From positions 1-64,000 of the forward strand of contig NZ_MKGR01000004.1 in the NCBI RefSeq assembly GCF_001908095.1: a DNA stretch of 64,000 nucleotides. Reading direction: 5' to 3'. Within the stretch, counting starts at the first letter, position 1. Every line of letters begins with the position of its first letter. A model generated the notes under the pieces. That model made no database searches and was not told where the DNA came from. It saw only the letters and a list, made by a program, of their open reading frames with translations. Position numbers and translations under genes: made by a program. Below, piece by piece: positions 9,512 through 19,706 of the stretch. The DNA is from Xenorhabdus thuongxuanensis (GTDB taxonomy: Bacteria; Pseudomonadota; Gammaproteobacteria; Enterobacterales; Enterobacteriaceae).

Positions 9512-12500
9512 TCAAGCAAGCGCAAACAGTTCTCTAAGCGCTTGCGTATCCAGATTGCCTATCCATTGCTCTCCACTACCTACCACCATATCCGCTAGCT
9601 CACGCTTGCGCTGGATCATTTCGTTAATGCGTTCTTCAAAGGTGGCACTGGTAATAAAACGGTGCACCTGCACATTACGCCGTTGACCAATGCGATACGC
9701 ACGGTCAGTGGCCTGCGCCTCCACTGCGGGATTCCACCATAAATCGAAGTGAATCACGTTTGAGGCGGCAGTTAGGTTAAGACCCGTGCCTCCGGCCTTG
9801 AGGGATAACAGAAACACTCGCTCAGTGCGGTCGGTCTGAAATTTCTCCACCATTTCGTCACGTTTGGAGCGGGATAGGCCGCCATGCAAGAACATCGGGG
9901 ACTGCCCGTAGCGCTGCCGCAACCAGTGGGCCAGTAATTCCCCCATTTCACGGAACTGAGTGAAAATGAGTGTCTTCTCGTGTCTGGCATGTATATCGTC
10001 GAGCAGATCGAACAAACGTCCGAGTTTGCCGGAAGTCATGGCATCGCTGGCAGGTTGTTTCAGGTACAGATCGGGATGGTTGCAGATCTGCTTTAGCGCC
10101 AGAATCATTTGTAATACCAAGCCCTGGCGTTTGAACTGATCTTCTTCGGCTTCAAGGGTCAGCAGACCTTCACGCACCACCGATTCGTACAGTGCGGTTT
10201 GCGTTGCCGTCAAAGTGCAGTATTGATCACACTCAACCTTGTCGGGCAAGTCGCTGATCACGTTGTGATCGGACTTAAGGCGACGCAAGAGAAAGGGAGC
10301 CGTGATGCGTTGAAAGCGTTCCGCTACCTGCCGATCGCGGTTGATTTGGATCGGCGTAGTGTAATCTTTCTCGAAACGTTTAAGTGTGCCCAGATAACCG
10401 CGATTAACGAAATCCATTAAGCTCCAGTACTCAGACAGGCGGTTTTCAACGGGAGTACCACTCATGGCGATATAGCCAGCAGCAGGAATGGATTTGATCG
10501 CTTTGGTTTGCGCGGACGACGGGTTCTTGATGTTTTGCGCTTCATCTACCACCAGCACCCGCCAGGACATAACTTTGAGCGTGGTTACCGCACTACGAAC
10601 AATACCATAGGTAGTCAGCAAGACGTCCGGCCGTTCGCAGGCCAATTCACGTTTGCTGCCATGAAATACGTCAATGCTGATCGTTGGCGCAAAGCGAGCT
10701 ATTTCCCTCTGCCAATTGGTCAGCAAACTGGTGGGAACCACTATCAGTGCCTTAGACTGTTCTAAGGCGCCGTCCTGCTTGAGCTTGAGCAGAGTAGCGA
10801 TTACTTGCAGCGTTTTTCCAAGCCCCATATCATCAGCAATAACGCTGCCAAACCCTACCTGTAAATTGCGCAACATCCAAGCGTAGCCGCGTTGTTGATA
10901 TGGGCGCAAAGTAGCGTTGAGGTTGCACGGTAAAGGCACTTCACCCGACTCCCTCAACTCAGTCAGCAGTTGTAGCGTGTTGTCGTCGAGTTTTACCGGT
11001 GTACCACCATATTCGCCAGCCAATGCAGTGCGCAGCAGTTCAGTGCCCGACAATTTAGAGGGGCGGTCCAATTGTGCTTGCAAACTCGCAATTTCTTCCG
11101 GATCGAGGTAAACATATTCTCCTTTGAAACGCACTATGCCCGTTGCACCTTGAACCAATTGCTCGAACTCGGTATGAGTCAGATAATGTTCACCCAGCGC
11201 TATCCGCCAATCGAAAGTCAGGATTTCATCGACCCTCAATTGATTGCTTCCCAGCCCCTGTGCCCGACTGGATACATTCATCGACAACCGAGGGCGTAAC
11301 AATCGCTCCAACAATTTGGGTAGCAAAGTACGAATGCCGAGCAGTTGAATAACAGGCAGTGTGTTGAATAATAGCTCAGGAAGTTGTTCAGCCGTCAGTA
11401 CAATAGGAGAACGTGCTCCCTGTCTCAAATAGTCATTAAGGGGCGGGAAAAATTCAGCCAGCAGAACGACCGTCTGCAAGATGCCGAAACGCGTCTGACT
11501 CCATTCTTGCTCAGTCAGCACGCTGTGCAACGGAACTGGTGGTGTCAAAAGGGCTGATTTGGGCTGAATAGCCAACCCCACTTCGAAATCGCCGAACGCC
11601 CCCTCATCCAAACTCAGCACAAGAGAATAGTCCCGTTCGGCCAGATGATAGCGAGCAAACCAAGTCTGTAAAGCAGGGCCAATAGCACTTTCCTCCGGAC
11701 CATCAAAACTTTTTGGTTCACCACTGAATAACAGGGACAAGATTTTATTGTCGCGCGGTTTTTCCCATACATAATCCGACTCCATTCGCAGGTAATAACC
11801 GAGAAATACCGCACATAGCGCGCAGGCCTGCATTATCGGTGAAATAGTCTGGTTCCGACTCAACACGGCCAATTGCGACGGCAAGCCTCTTGCCAGAAGC
11901 TCCATCTGTTCAGCAACCCGGTTATCAAGCATGGCCGGTAACCAACGCACTCCCAGAACGTCTGGTGCCACAGAAAACACCTGTGGCACCACCGCTCCGT
12001 GAGCCAACAGATGCAAAGATATCATGCGCAGGTGGAACAGTGCGGCCACCTCTGGTTGCCTGTCCGGTAAGTCTGCTGGTGTGAGTTGTGCCAGCGCAGT
12101 ATCCAGTTCTTCAATAGAATACAGGCCATTGACACCGCTGATGATGGCATCGCCCTCCCGACTCAGTGTGATACGAGGGCAGTGGGAAGCTAACAAAGTG
12201 ACTGTAGGCATATCCATCAGAATCTTGCCATCCAACACCTTGCGGGCAAACTTAGCCACCCGCGTCAGTACTCTCTGCATCACCTTGCGCAGATCGCCGT
12301 CAGGGAAAAAAACAGTCTGTGTTGGCAGTACCGACAATAGTGGCTCAGACAGCGATGGCAAATCAGCATAAGCCAACATTTCCAGCGCCATCGGATCCGG
12401 CAGGTTAGCCTCTGCCGACGCCTCATCTTCCATTAACAGAGCCGACAAACGCGGCACACTGACCACCACCTCGTGCTCAATATTAATCCCTCGTGCTTTT

Positions 12501-12991
12501 AGCTGCTGAATCAGATCCACACCACGCAGGGAGAACACCAGAAAAGGATTGCTGTCGATTTGACGACTGATCAAGTAAATCGTTGCCGCCAAGTGCTTAC
12601 AAGGCACTGCCCAGTCGGGACAAGAACATCTCATTGTTAAATCTTTCCACTGGGATGGAAAGATGGCAATACCCAAGCGGTTAGCCTGCTCTAATACTGA
12701 AGGATCCAATTCTCGATTGAGCAGACGGGCGATCACACTAGGATCATCCACCAACGCGTCAAGCAATCGATCGACGTATTTCTGGATCAGTGAGGGGACT
12801 TGAATTAAAACCTGATAAGGTAATGGACGAGAACCTAGAACCTTAGCCTGCAAAGTGCCTCCCTTCAATGTCAGATTCTTGACCGCACCTTTATTAGCAT
12901 AAGTCCGCCCACGCGGCAATCGGTTGTCATAATCTATATTAGTGAGAGCGTTCAGCCACTGTTTACCCCACCAAGAATTGCCATAACTCAT
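9512..12991 (-). CDS. SWIM zinc-finger SNF2-family helicase/ATPase
   Basis: A 1159-residue protein. The N-terminus (MSYGNSWWGKQWLNALTNID, then DNRLPRGRTYA) is typical of bacterial SWIM proteins, with the CxC...CxH finger (CSCPDWAVPCKHLAA) near residues 120-135. The long middle is not recognised. The C-terminal half is a SNF2 motor: Walker A DDMGLGKT near 720, DEAQ box VVDEAQNIKNP near 815, SGTPVENR, and motif VI QATDRAYRIGQ near 1097. I start at 12991 instead of 13048 because the family begins at MSYG/MYG. It looks like a fusion of the two proteins encoded by B. subtilis ywqB and ywqA. Function is unknown; DNA translocation in repair or defence is plausible. GC looks higher than in its neighbours, and it lies opposite to the ravA-viaA operon it interrupts. 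Confidence 0.9.
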   Translation of the reverse strand: MSYGNSWWGKQWLNALTNIDYDNRLPRGRTYANKGAVKNLTLKGGTLQAKVLGSRPLPYQVLIQVPSLIQKYVDRLLDALVDDPSVIARLLNRELDPSVLEQANRLGIAIFPSQWKDLTMRCSCPDWAVPCKHLAATIYLISRQIDSNPFLVFSLRGVDLIQQLKARGINIEHEVVVSVPRLSALLMEDEASAEANLPDPMALEMLAYADLPSLSEPLLSVLPTQTVFFPDGDLRKVMQRVLTRVAKFARKVLDGKILMDMPTVTLLASHCPRITLSREGDAIISGVNGLYSIEELDTALAQLTPADLPDRQPEVAALFHLRMISLHLLAHGAVVPQVFSVAPDVLGVRWLPAMLDNRVAEQMELLARGLPSQLAVLSRNQTISPIMQACALCAVFLGYYLRMESDYVWEKPRDNKILSLLFSGEPKSFDGPEESAIGPALQTWFARYHLAERDYSLVLSLDEGAFGDFEVGLAIQPKSALLTPPVPLHSVLTEQEWSQTRFGILQTVVLLAEFFPPLNDYLRQGARSPIVLTAEQLPELLFNTLPVIQLLGIRTLLPKLLERLLRPRLSMNVSSRAQGLGSNQLRVDEILTFDWRIALGEHYLTHTEFEQLVQGATGIVRFKGEYVYLDPEEIASLQAQLDRPSKLSGTELLRTALAGEYGGTPVKLDDNTLQLLTELRESGEVPLPCNLNATLRPYQQRGYAWMLRNLQVGFGSVIADDMGLGKTLQVIATLLKLKQDGALEQSKALIVVPTSLLTNWQREIARFAPTISIDVFHGSKRELACERPDVLLTTYGIVRSAVTTLKVMSWRVLVVDEAQNIKNPSSAQTKAIKSIPAAGYIAMSGTPVENRLSEYWSLMDFVNRGYLGTLKRFEKDYTTPIQINRDRQVAERFQRITAPFLLRRLKSDHNVISDLPDKVECDQYCTLTATQTALYESVVREGLLTLEAEEDQFKRQGLVLQMILALKQICNHPDLYLKQPASDAMTSGKLGRLFDLLDDIHARHEKTLIFTQFREMGELLAHWLRQRYGQSPMFLHGGLSRSKRDEMVEKFQTDRTERVFLLSLKAGGTGLNLTAASNVIHFDLWWNPAVEAQATDRAYRIGQRRNVQVHRFITSATFEERINEMIQRKRELADMVVGSGEQWIGNLDTQALRELFALA

Positions 12992-13101
12992 GTTATTTAC
13001 CAAAGAAGACAGAAAATATAGACTGAATTTTACGAGAGTTAGTGACAAAGCACATGACTATTTCTGCAACATTGGCACATGCTCCACAATGGGAAACTGA
13101 G

Positions 13102-13113
13102 ATCAAAAATGGG
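13102..13113. repeat. Right copy of the direct repeat flanking the helicase insertion
   Basis: A second ATCAAAAATGGG, identical to 9431-9442. Its GGG(A) lies 8 bases before the viaA ATG and probably serves as that gene's ribosome-binding site. This copy therefore looks like part of the original ravA-viaA junction. Confidence 0.6.
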
Positions 13114-13121
13114 ATTATTTC

Positions 13122-14582
13122 ATGTTAACACTGACCACACTCGATCTCTTGCTCTCTGTCAATGAAGGGGAGCTGATCGAAGAGATTATCTTGATACTGC
13201 TGAGTGCCCCTCAGTTAGTTATTTTCTTTGAAAAACATCCAAGATTTAAACAAGCATTGATGCAAGATCTTCCTGCATGGCAGCAAATATTGCGGCAAAG
13301 AATAAATGAGACCCTGATCCCCGCCCTATTGGCCGAAGAATTTCAGTTATACCAATACATGCAGACAATTAACACGACAGAGTTCTATCAACAGTTACCT
13401 AACATCGTAGAGAAACTCCAACAACTCGAATCTCCCTTTGCCAAAGAAGCCGGTATACTATCCAAAGCATTCTCTGAATACACCTCTTCAGGACAAATGT
13501 TGTTTATCCAACGCTGGCACCTCAGCTTGATCCTACAAGCGACGACATTTAACAAGACACTATTAGAACAAGAAAAAGAGCAACTCCTTGCAGAGATCCA
13601 GAAACGATTAACACTCAGTGGCACCCTTGATCCCTTATTTGATCACAATGATCATGCGGCAGGCCGATTATGGGATATGAGTAAAGGACAACTTCACCTG
13701 ACCACGAAAAATATACAACTCTTTACTCTCTATGCTGACTTTCTTAAGCAGCAACCTGAGCTGGAAAAACTGACACAATTACTCGGCCGCAGTCAAACAG
13801 CGAAATCAATTCCTAAAGAAAGCCCAATTCTGGAACCATTCACCCGATTCGAAAGAATGCCAGATACTATACCTGAGCAAATTAGCGGAATTAGGCAAAG
13901 CGACGATATCTTAAGGTTATTACCCACCGAGATGGCTATGCTGGGTATTGAAGAGTTGGAATACGAATTTTATCGGCGTCTGGTGGAGAAAAAATTACTG
14001 TCCTATCGCTTACAAGGAAACAACTGGCAAACAAAAACCACGCTCAAGCCCGTCACTCATCATCATCACAATAAAAAACAGCCTCGAGGTCCATTTATTG
14101 TTTGTGTTGATACTTCAGGCTCAATGGGTGGGTTTAATGAGCGGTGTGCAAAAGCATTCTGTCTGGCTTTGATGCGTATTGCACTAGCGGATAATCGTCA
14201 CTGCCATATTATGTTGTTCTCGACACAACTTATCCATTATGACTTAACATCACCGGATGGGCTAACTCAAGCAATGCATTTTCTGGGGCAAACATTTAGG
14301 GGAGGAACCGATCTGGCATCTTGTTTAGATGCAACCGTTAAAAAAATGAAAGAAAATACTTGGGAAGATGCTGATGCTGTTGTTATTTCAGATTTCATTG
14401 CCCAACGATTGCCGGGCTCCCTAATCCATCAGATAAAAAATCTGCAACAGCATCAACAACACCGCTTCCATGCGGTCTCCCTTTCCCACTATGGAAAACC
14501 CGGTATTATGCAGATATTCGACCATATCTGGCGTTTTGATACCGGGCTTACAAGCCGTTTACGAAGAAGGTGGCGAAATTAA
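13122..14582 (+). CDS. viaA: VWA-domain protein ViaA, RavA partner
   Basis: A 486-residue cytoplasmic protein that stimulates RavA ATPase activity. The C-terminal von Willebrand A domain carries the MIDAS motif DTSGSMGG (near residue 330) in the stretch [10 protein letters not shown], with GGTDLASC later. The N-terminus [13 protein letters not shown] matches E. coli ViaA, as does the ending ([15 protein letters not shown]). Separated from ravA by the helicase insertion, it has at most a weak start signal (GGGA, 8 bases) and needs either read-through across the antisense insert or a new promoter. It converges on asnA with a 3-base gap. Confidence 0.94.
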   Translation: MLTLTTLDLLLSVNEGELIEEIILILLSAPQLVIFFEKHPRFKQALMQDLPAWQQILRQRINETLIPALLAEEFQLYQYMQTINTTEFYQQLPNIVEKLQQLESPFAKEAGILSKAFSEYTSSGQMLFIQRWHLSLILQATTFNKTLLEQEKEQLLAEIQKRLTLSGTLDPLFDHNDHAAGRLWDMSKGQLHLTTKNIQLFTLYADFLKQQPELEKLTQLLGRSQTAKSIPKESPILEPFTRFERMPDTIPEQISGIRQSDDILRLLPTEMAMLGIEELEYEFYRRLVEKKLLSYRLQGNNWQTKTTLKPVTHHHHNKKQPRGPFIVCVDTSGSMGGFNERCAKAFCLALMRIALADNRHCHIMLFSTQLIHYDLTSPDGLTQAMHFLGQTFRGGTDLASCLDATVKKMKENTWEDADAVVISDFIAQRLPGSLIHQIKNLQQHQQHRFHAVSLSHYGKPGIMQIFDHIWRFDTGLTSRLRRRWRN

Positions 14583-14585
14583 AAC

Positions 14586-15578
14586 TTAGAGTACACCTTC
14601 AACTGATTCAACAATCTCAGGTGACCAGACACCGCACTGAACCTGACCGATATGAGCCATTTGCAGCAGCAACATCACCAAACGGGATTGACCAATACCA
14701 CCACCGATAGATTGTGGCATATCACCTTTGATCAACGCCTGGTGCCAATCATATTGCAGGCGATCCTCATCACCAGTCAGTGAAAGCTGACGTTTCAGAG
14801 CCTCTGCATCAACACGGATACCCATTGAAGAAATTTCAAAAGCATCCTGTAAAACAGGGTTCCAGACAATAATGTCACCGTTCAGGCCAAAGAAACCATC
14901 ACAGTTCGGTGTAGTCCAATCGTCATAATCCGGCGCACGTACATCATGAGCCTGATCATCAGACAACTTACCACCAATGCCCATAAGGAAAATGGCACCA
15001 AACTCTTTAGCAGCCTCACACTCACGACCTTTAGCATCCAGATCAGGGTAACGTTTCAGAAGCTCTTCACTATGGATAAAGTGAATTTGATCTGGCAGGA
15101 ACGGTGCCAGACCAAATTCCTTACTTACCGCTTGTTGTGTTTCTTTTATTGCTTCGTAGATTTTACCTACTGTCTGTTTTAAATAGTCGAGTGAACGCTG
15201 ACCTTCACCCATCACTTTCTCCCAATCCCACTGATCAACAAAGACAGAATGGATAGGCGTCAAGCGATCTTCATCAGGACGCAGAGCTTTCATGTGAGTA
15301 TACAATCCTTGTTCAGATTGAAAACCAAAGCGACCTAATGTTTTACGTTTCCATTTCGCCAGAGAATGAACCACTTCAAAGGTATCGTCCGGCAAAGTTT
15401 TCACTTTCACCTGAACCGCTTTTTCGTGGCCAGATAAGTTATCCTGAGTACCATCACCAAGACGGCTCAAGATAGGACCTTGAACTTCGATTAAGCCAAG
15501 TTTTTTCTCTAACAGACGGGAAAAGTATGATTTAACAAAACTAATCTGCTGTTGTTTTTCAATAAAGGAAGTTTTCAT
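14586..15578 (-). CDS. asnA: Aspartate--ammonia ligase (asparagine synthetase A)
   Basis: A 330-residue class-II aaRS-like enzyme making asparagine from aspartate and ammonia with ATP. It follows E. coli AsnA from the N-terminus ([23 protein letters not shown]) through [19 protein letters not shown] and [11 protein letters not shown] to the motif GGGIGQSRL. It is divergent from its known regulator asnC; the 165-base gap should hold both promoters. Confidence 0.96.
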   Translation of the reverse strand: MKTSFIEKQQQISFVKSYFSRLLEKKLGLIEVQGPILSRLGDGTQDNLSGHEKAVQVKVKTLPDDTFEVVHSLAKWKRKTLGRFGFQSEQGLYTHMKALRPDEDRLTPIHSVFVDQWDWEKVMGEGQRSLDYLKQTVGKIYEAIKETQQAVSKEFGLAPFLPDQIHFIHSEELLKRYPDLDAKGRECEAAKEFGAIFLMGIGGKLSDDQAHDVRAPDYDDWTTPNCDGFFGLNGDIIVWNPVLQDAFEISSMGIRVDAEALKRQLSLTGDEDRLQYDWHQALIKGDMPQSIGGGIGQSRLVMLLLQMAHIGQVQCGVWSPEIVESVEGVL

Positions 15579-15743
15579 GATGCAGCTCTCAAAATTTTTA
15601 GTGGCCCTGTGTCCTGTTGATATAGATTAAGCAACAAAATGAGGTACAAATTCAATATCTGATAATAAAAATATTGCATAAGATTTATAAATGATAATTT
15701 TTACACTATAAAAATGAATATTATTCAAAAACAGGGGTTAAAA

Positions 15744-16205
15744 ATGGCAGAAATTTATCAGATCGATAATTTAGACCGTGACATACTTCACGCTTTAATG
15801 GAGAACGCACGTACACCTTACGCTGAATTAGCCAAAAAATTCGCAGTAAGCCCGGGAACCATTCATGTCCGCGTGGAAAAAATGAAGCAATCAGGGATCA
15901 TTACGGGGACTAGGGTGGATATCAGCGCCAAACAACTAGGGTTCGATGTATGCTGCTTTATCGGCATCATATTGAAAAGCGCCAAAGACTATCCAGCAGC
16001 ATTGAAGAAACTCGATATGCTTGATGAGGTCGTTGAAGTTTATTACACCACAGGGCACTACAGCATTTTCATTAAAGTCATGTGCCGATCCATCGAAGCT
16101 CTTCAGGATGTACTTATCAACAAGATCCAGACGATTGACGAAATCCAGTCAACAGAAACATTGATATCCCTGCAAAACCCGATAATGAGGACAATAAAAC
16201 CTTAA
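15744..16205 (+). CDS. asnC: Lrp/AsnC-family regulator AsnC
   Basis: A 153-residue feast/famine regulator that activates asnA when asparagine is scarce and represses itself. The N-terminal winged helix-turn-helix (AELAKKFAVSPGTIHVRVEKMK) and C-terminal RAM domain (YYTTGHYSIFIKVMCRS) match E. coli AsnC. I use the ATG at 15744 (AGGGG shortly upstream, family-like N-terminus) rather than the in-frame ATG at 15714. Confidence 0.94.
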   Translation: MAEIYQIDNLDRDILHALMENARTPYAELAKKFAVSPGTIHVRVEKMKQSGIITGTRVDISAKQLGFDVCCFIGIILKSAKDYPAALKKLDMLDEVVEVYYTTGHYSIFIKVMCRSIEALQDVLINKIQTIDEIQSTETLISLQNPIMRTIKP

Positions 16206-16227
16206 AACGAAAAATCAGTTAACCACA

Positions 16228-16236
16228 TTATCCACA
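16228..16236 (+). promoter_or_regulatory. DnaA box upstream of mioC
   Basis: A perfect TTATCCACA between asnC and mioC. In E. coli a DnaA box in the mioC promoter lets DnaA repress transcription that would run into oriC, and the position is the same here. Confidence 0.75.
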
Positions 16237-16296
16237 GGTAGATCCCAATAGATTCACTGCGTACAATAGTTGTTCTTTAATTTAGCAAGGATCATG

Positions 16297-16737
16297 ATGA
16301 ATACAATAACCTTAATCAGCGGCAGCACAATGGGTAGCGCTGAATATGTCGCAGAACATATAGCTGAGATCTTAGAAAATAACGGCTTTTCAACAGAGAT
16401 GCTTCATGGTCCCTCATTAGAAGATCTTCCACTTGAAGGATTATGGCTTGTAGTTACGTCAACACATGGGGCTGGAGACTTACCTGATAATCTCCAGCCT
16501 CTGGCAGATGAGATCACACAACAGCAACCGGATCTCAGTAATATCACATTTGGTGCAATCGGTATCGGCAGTTCCGAATATGACACATTCTGTGGCGCGA
16601 TAAGATCACTGGAAGGCTTATTGGAAGATCACGGAGCAAAACGGATCGGCGATCGATTGGAAATCGACATTCTGCAACATGAAATTCCCGAAGATCCGGC
16701 CGAAGAATGGGTCAAAGAGTGGGCAAAGTTACTCTGA
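16297..16737 (+). CDS. mioC: Flavodoxin-like protein MioC
   Basis: A 146-residue FMN-binding flavodoxin fold protein. The phosphate-binding loop (LISGSTMGSAEYVAEHIAE) and THGAGDLPDNL / GIGSSEYDTFCGA segments match E. coli MioC, which supports biotin synthase activity in vitro. Two adjacent ATGs (16294, 16297) are possible; AAGG at 16287-16290 is better spaced for 16297. It transcribes toward oriC, as in E. coli. Confidence 0.93.
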   Translation: MNTITLISGSTMGSAEYVAEHIAEILENNGFSTEMLHGPSLEDLPLEGLWLVVTSTHGAGDLPDNLQPLADEITQQQPDLSNITFGAIGIGSSEYDTFCGAIRSLEGLLEDHGAKRIGDRLEIDILQHEIPEDPAEEWVKEWAKLL

Positions 16738-16754
16738 TCCGATTAAAAACATAA

Positions 16755-17010
16755 CGATCATCTGTGGATAACTTATCTGAAAAGCAGGGGTTAACCCGTA
16801 GTTATCCATTTAACAACTGAGTTCAAATCGAGTGGCTGTGAATAACTTAGCTTTTAGATCCCAGCTTATACTGAGTTGGATCACGGATCATTCACAGCAA
16901 ATGATCCGTTACAGCGTTATGATCTTTATATGGAAAATCCACTTATCCACAGATGATCGTGATCCTAATAAAAGATCCAATAAAGAGATCTTTAAATAAA
17001 AAGATCTTCT
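16755..17010. other. oriC: Chromosomal replication origin oriC
   Basis: An E. coli-type origin read from the mnmG side. Three AT-rich 13-mers lie at 16994-17006 (L), 16978-16990 (M) and 16965-16977 (R, GATCTTTTATTAG on minus, one base from E. coli). DnaA boxes follow: R1 at 16943-16951 (TTATCCACA), R2-like at 16837-16845 (TTATTCACA on minus), R3-like at 16802-16810 and R4 at 16763-16771 (TTATCCACA on minus). About a dozen GATC sites give the Dam/SeqA signal. The place between mioC and mnmG is the standard enterobacterial one. Confidence 0.96.
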
Positions 17011-17036
17011 TTTAAGTAATGATGATCTCTCACCTC

Positions 17037-17065
17037 TTGGTCTGAGGTCCAAACTTGAGTAGAAT
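17037..17065 (+). promoter_or_regulatory. Candidate mnmG promoter
   Basis: TTGGTC (17037-17042) and TAGAAT (17060-17065) with a 17-base spacer, about 50 bases before the mnmG start. In E. coli the gidA (mnmG) promoter just outside oriC affects origin opening, and the position here is equivalent. Confidence 0.55.
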
Positions 17066-17112
17066 TCTCTCCCTAATGCATATGAAGCATTCTCACTATT
17101 GAAGGTTCGCAC

Positions 17113-19002
17113 ATGTTTTATCCAGAGCACTTTGACGTCATCATTATCGGCGGGGGTCATGCCGGTACCGAAGCGGCGATGGCCTCCGCGCGTATGGGGC
17201 GTCAAACCTTACTACTGACTCACAATATCGATACTTTGGGCCAGATGTCATGTAATCCAGCCATTGGTGGGATCGGTAAAGGGCATCTGGTAAAAGAGAT
17301 CGATGCACTTGGTGGCCTAATGGCAAAAGCCACGGATCAAGCCGGTATTCAGTTTAGAACACTCAATGCCAGCAAAGGCCCGGCTGTTCGAGCAACACGA
17401 GCACAAGCGGATCGAGTACTTTACCGACAAGCTGTAAGAACAGCACTGGAAAATCAACCTAACTTAATGATCTTCCAGCAACCCGTTGAAGATCTCATAG
17501 TTGAAAACGACACTGTTACAGGTGTTGTTACACGTATGGGATTGAAATTCAAAGCTAAATCTTTGGTTCTGACTGTAGGGACTTTCCTTGATGGAAAAAT
17601 TCACATCGGATTGGAAAATTACAGTGGAGGACGAGCAGGTGATCCTCCTGCGATCTCATTGTCTCACCGTTTACGTGAACTGCCTCTGCGTGTAGCTCGC
17701 CTGAAAACAGGTACACCACCTCGCATTGACGCACGAACCATTGATTTTAGCCAGCTTGAACAACAACTGGGCGATAACCCAACACCCGTATTTTCATTCA
17801 TGGGTAATGTCGATCAACACCCACGGCAGATCCCGTGCTACATCACACATACCAATGAAAAAACCCATGAAGTGATCCGCAATAACTTGGATCGCAGTCC
17901 AATGTATGCGGGGATCATCGAAGGGATCGGCCCTCGTTACTGTCCTTCCATCGAAGATAAAGTTATGCGTTTTGCGGATCGCAACGCTCACCAGATCTTT
18001 CTGGAACCAGAAGGATTGACCAGTAACGAAATCTATCCAAACGGTATTTCGACTAGTTTGCCATTTGATGTTCAGATGCAAATTGTTCACTCCATGAAAG
18101 GCATGGAGAATGCCCGTATTATTCGCCCTGGTTATGCGATCGAATACGACTTTTTCGATCCACGTGATTTAAAACAAACACTGGAAAGTAAATTTATTCA
18201 CGGTTTGTTCTTTGCTGGTCAGATCAATGGCACCACTGGGTATGAAGAAGCGGCTGCGCAAGGATTATTGGCTGGTCTCAATGCTGCACGTTATGCCAAT
18301 GGTGAAGAAGGTTGGTTCCCACGCCGTGATCAGGCTTATATTGGCGTCTTGGTCGATGATCTATGCACACTCGGCACTAAAGAGCCTTACCGCATGTTCA
18401 CCTCCCGCGCTGAATATCGTTTGATGCTACGTGAAGACAATGCGGATCTTCGACTGACTGAACAAGGCCGCAAACTTGGCTTGGTTGATGATCTCCGTTG
18501 GGAACATTACTGCCGCAAATTTGAAATGATCGAACAGGAACGCCAGCGCCTGCGCAATATCTGGGTACATCCTCACTCTGATAGCTTAGAGGATATCAAC
18601 CAGATGTTGAAAACACCGCTGTCAAAAGAAGCCAACGGTGAAGATTTGCTGCGCCGCCCTGAGATGAATTATGAATTGTTGACATCGTTACCACGTTTCT
18701 CTCCTGGGCTGACTGAACCTCAAGCTGCGGATCAAGTTGAAATTCAAGTGAAATATGAAGGCTATATCGCCCGTCAGCAAGAAGAGATCGAAAAACAGTT
18801 ACGTAATGAAAATACCGCATTGCCTGTTGATTTGGATTATCAACAAGTGAGCGGACTTTCCAACGAAGTTATTGCAAAACTGAATGACCATAAACCAAGT
18901 TCAATTGGCCAGGCTTCACGTATTTCAGGTATCACTCCAGCAGCAATTTCTATTTTGCTGGTATGGCTGAAAAAACAAGGTTTATTGCGTCGTAGCGCCT
19001 AA
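17113..19002 (+). CDS. mnmG: tRNA uridine-5-carboxymethylaminomethyl modification enzyme MnmG (GidA)
   Basis: A 629-residue FAD-dependent protein that, with MnmE (encoded at 51289), installs the cmnm5 group on U34 of certain tRNAs. The N-terminal dinucleotide-binding motif is [12 protein letters not shown]. Family signatures include [23 protein letters not shown] and [16 protein letters not shown]. The length is the same as in E. coli. It is followed by rsmG after 11 bases, forming the usual gidAB pair next to oriC. Confidence 0.97.
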   Translation: MFYPEHFDVIIIGGGHAGTEAAMASARMGRQTLLLTHNIDTLGQMSCNPAIGGIGKGHLVKEIDALGGLMAKATDQAGIQFRTLNASKGPAVRATRAQADRVLYRQAVRTALENQPNLMIFQQPVEDLIVENDTVTGVVTRMGLKFKAKSLVLTVGTFLDGKIHIGLENYSGGRAGDPPAISLSHRLRELPLRVARLKTGTPPRIDARTIDFSQLEQQLGDNPTPVFSFMGNVDQHPRQIPCYITHTNEKTHEVIRNNLDRSPMYAGIIEGIGPRYCPSIEDKVMRFADRNAHQIFLEPEGLTSNEIYPNGISTSLPFDVQMQIVHSMKGMENARIIRPGYAIEYDFFDPRDLKQTLESKFIHGLFFAGQINGTTGYEEAAAQGLLAGLNAARYANGEEGWFPRRDQAYIGVLVDDLCTLGTKEPYRMFTSRAEYRLMLREDNADLRLTEQGRKLGLVDDLRWEHYCRKFEMIEQERQRLRNIWVHPHSDSLEDINQMLKTPLSKEANGEDLLRRPEMNYELLTSLPRFSPGLTEPQAADQVEIQVKYEGYIARQQEEIEKQLRNENTALPVDLDYQQVSGLSNEVIAKLNDHKPSSIGQASRISGITPAAISILLVWLKKQGLLRRSA

Positions 19003-19013
19003 GGAGACAGATT

Positions 19014-19634
19014 TTGCTTAACAAATTGGAATCACTGCTGGCGAAAACTGACATTAAGTTATCACTGCCACAAAAACAGCAGCTCGTTGCCTATGTTGAC
19101 ATGCTGAATAAGTGGAACAAGACTTATAACCTGACATCTGTCCGTGATCCGGAACAGATGCTGGTTCGGCATATTATGGATAGCATCGTTGTTAATCCAT
19201 TCCTGCATGGAACGCGTTTTATTGATGTCGGAACAGGGCCTGGCTTGCCAGGAATCCCACTGGCAATTGTACGCCCAGATTCTCATTTTACTTTATTGGA
19301 TAGTCTGGGAAAACGCGTTCGCTTTTTGCGTCAGGTTCAACATGAATTAGGTTTGAACAACATTGAGCCTGTACAGAGCCGGGTTGAAGAATTTATTCCT
19401 GAACCTCTTTTTGATGGGGTGATTAGCCGTGCATTTGCTTCATTGCAAGACATGCTGTCATGGTGCAACCATCTTCCTAAACCACTTGAAGGGCGTTTTT
19501 ATGCTTTGAAAGGTGTACTGCCGGAAGATGAATTGGCTGAATTGCCAACGGGGATTGTGCTCGATACCGTCGTTCCTCTCCAAGTCACAGAGTTAGATGA
19601 GCAGCGTCATTTGGTAATACTTAAGTCAAACTAA
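19014..19634 (+). CDS. rsmG: 16S rRNA (guanine527-N7)-methyltransferase RsmG (GidB)
   Basis: A 206-residue SAM-dependent methyltransferase. The SAM-binding loop is [17 protein letters not shown] and the [13 protein letters not shown] helix is as in E. coli. The start is TTG at 19014, supported by AAGGAG at 19001-19006, 7 bases upstream, and by the family N-terminus (LNKL..LL). Loss of RsmG gives low-level streptomycin resistance in relatives. Confidence 0.95.
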   Translation: MLNKLESLLAKTDIKLSLPQKQQLVAYVDMLNKWNKTYNLTSVRDPEQMLVRHIMDSIVVNPFLHGTRFIDVGTGPGLPGIPLAIVRPDSHFTLLDSLGKRVRFLRQVQHELGLNNIEPVQSRVEEFIPEPLFDGVISRAFASLQDMLSWCNHLPKPLEGRFYALKGVLPEDELAELPTGIVLDTVVPLQVTELDEQRHLVILKSN

Positions 19635-19667
19635 TTTTGCTATTTGTCAATAAAAATTTAAATAATT

Positions 19668-19706
19668 AGTGACGTCAACTACATTTAAAATGTAACTGAC
19701 GTTACT
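19668..19706. repeat. Long inverted repeat downstream of rsmG
   Basis: Two 18-base arms (19668-19685 and 19689-19706) pair with two mismatches and one G-U around a 3-base loop, 34 bases after the rsmG stop. No U-tract follows, so it may be an RNA 3'-end stabiliser or a non-canonical terminator. Confidence 0.55.
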
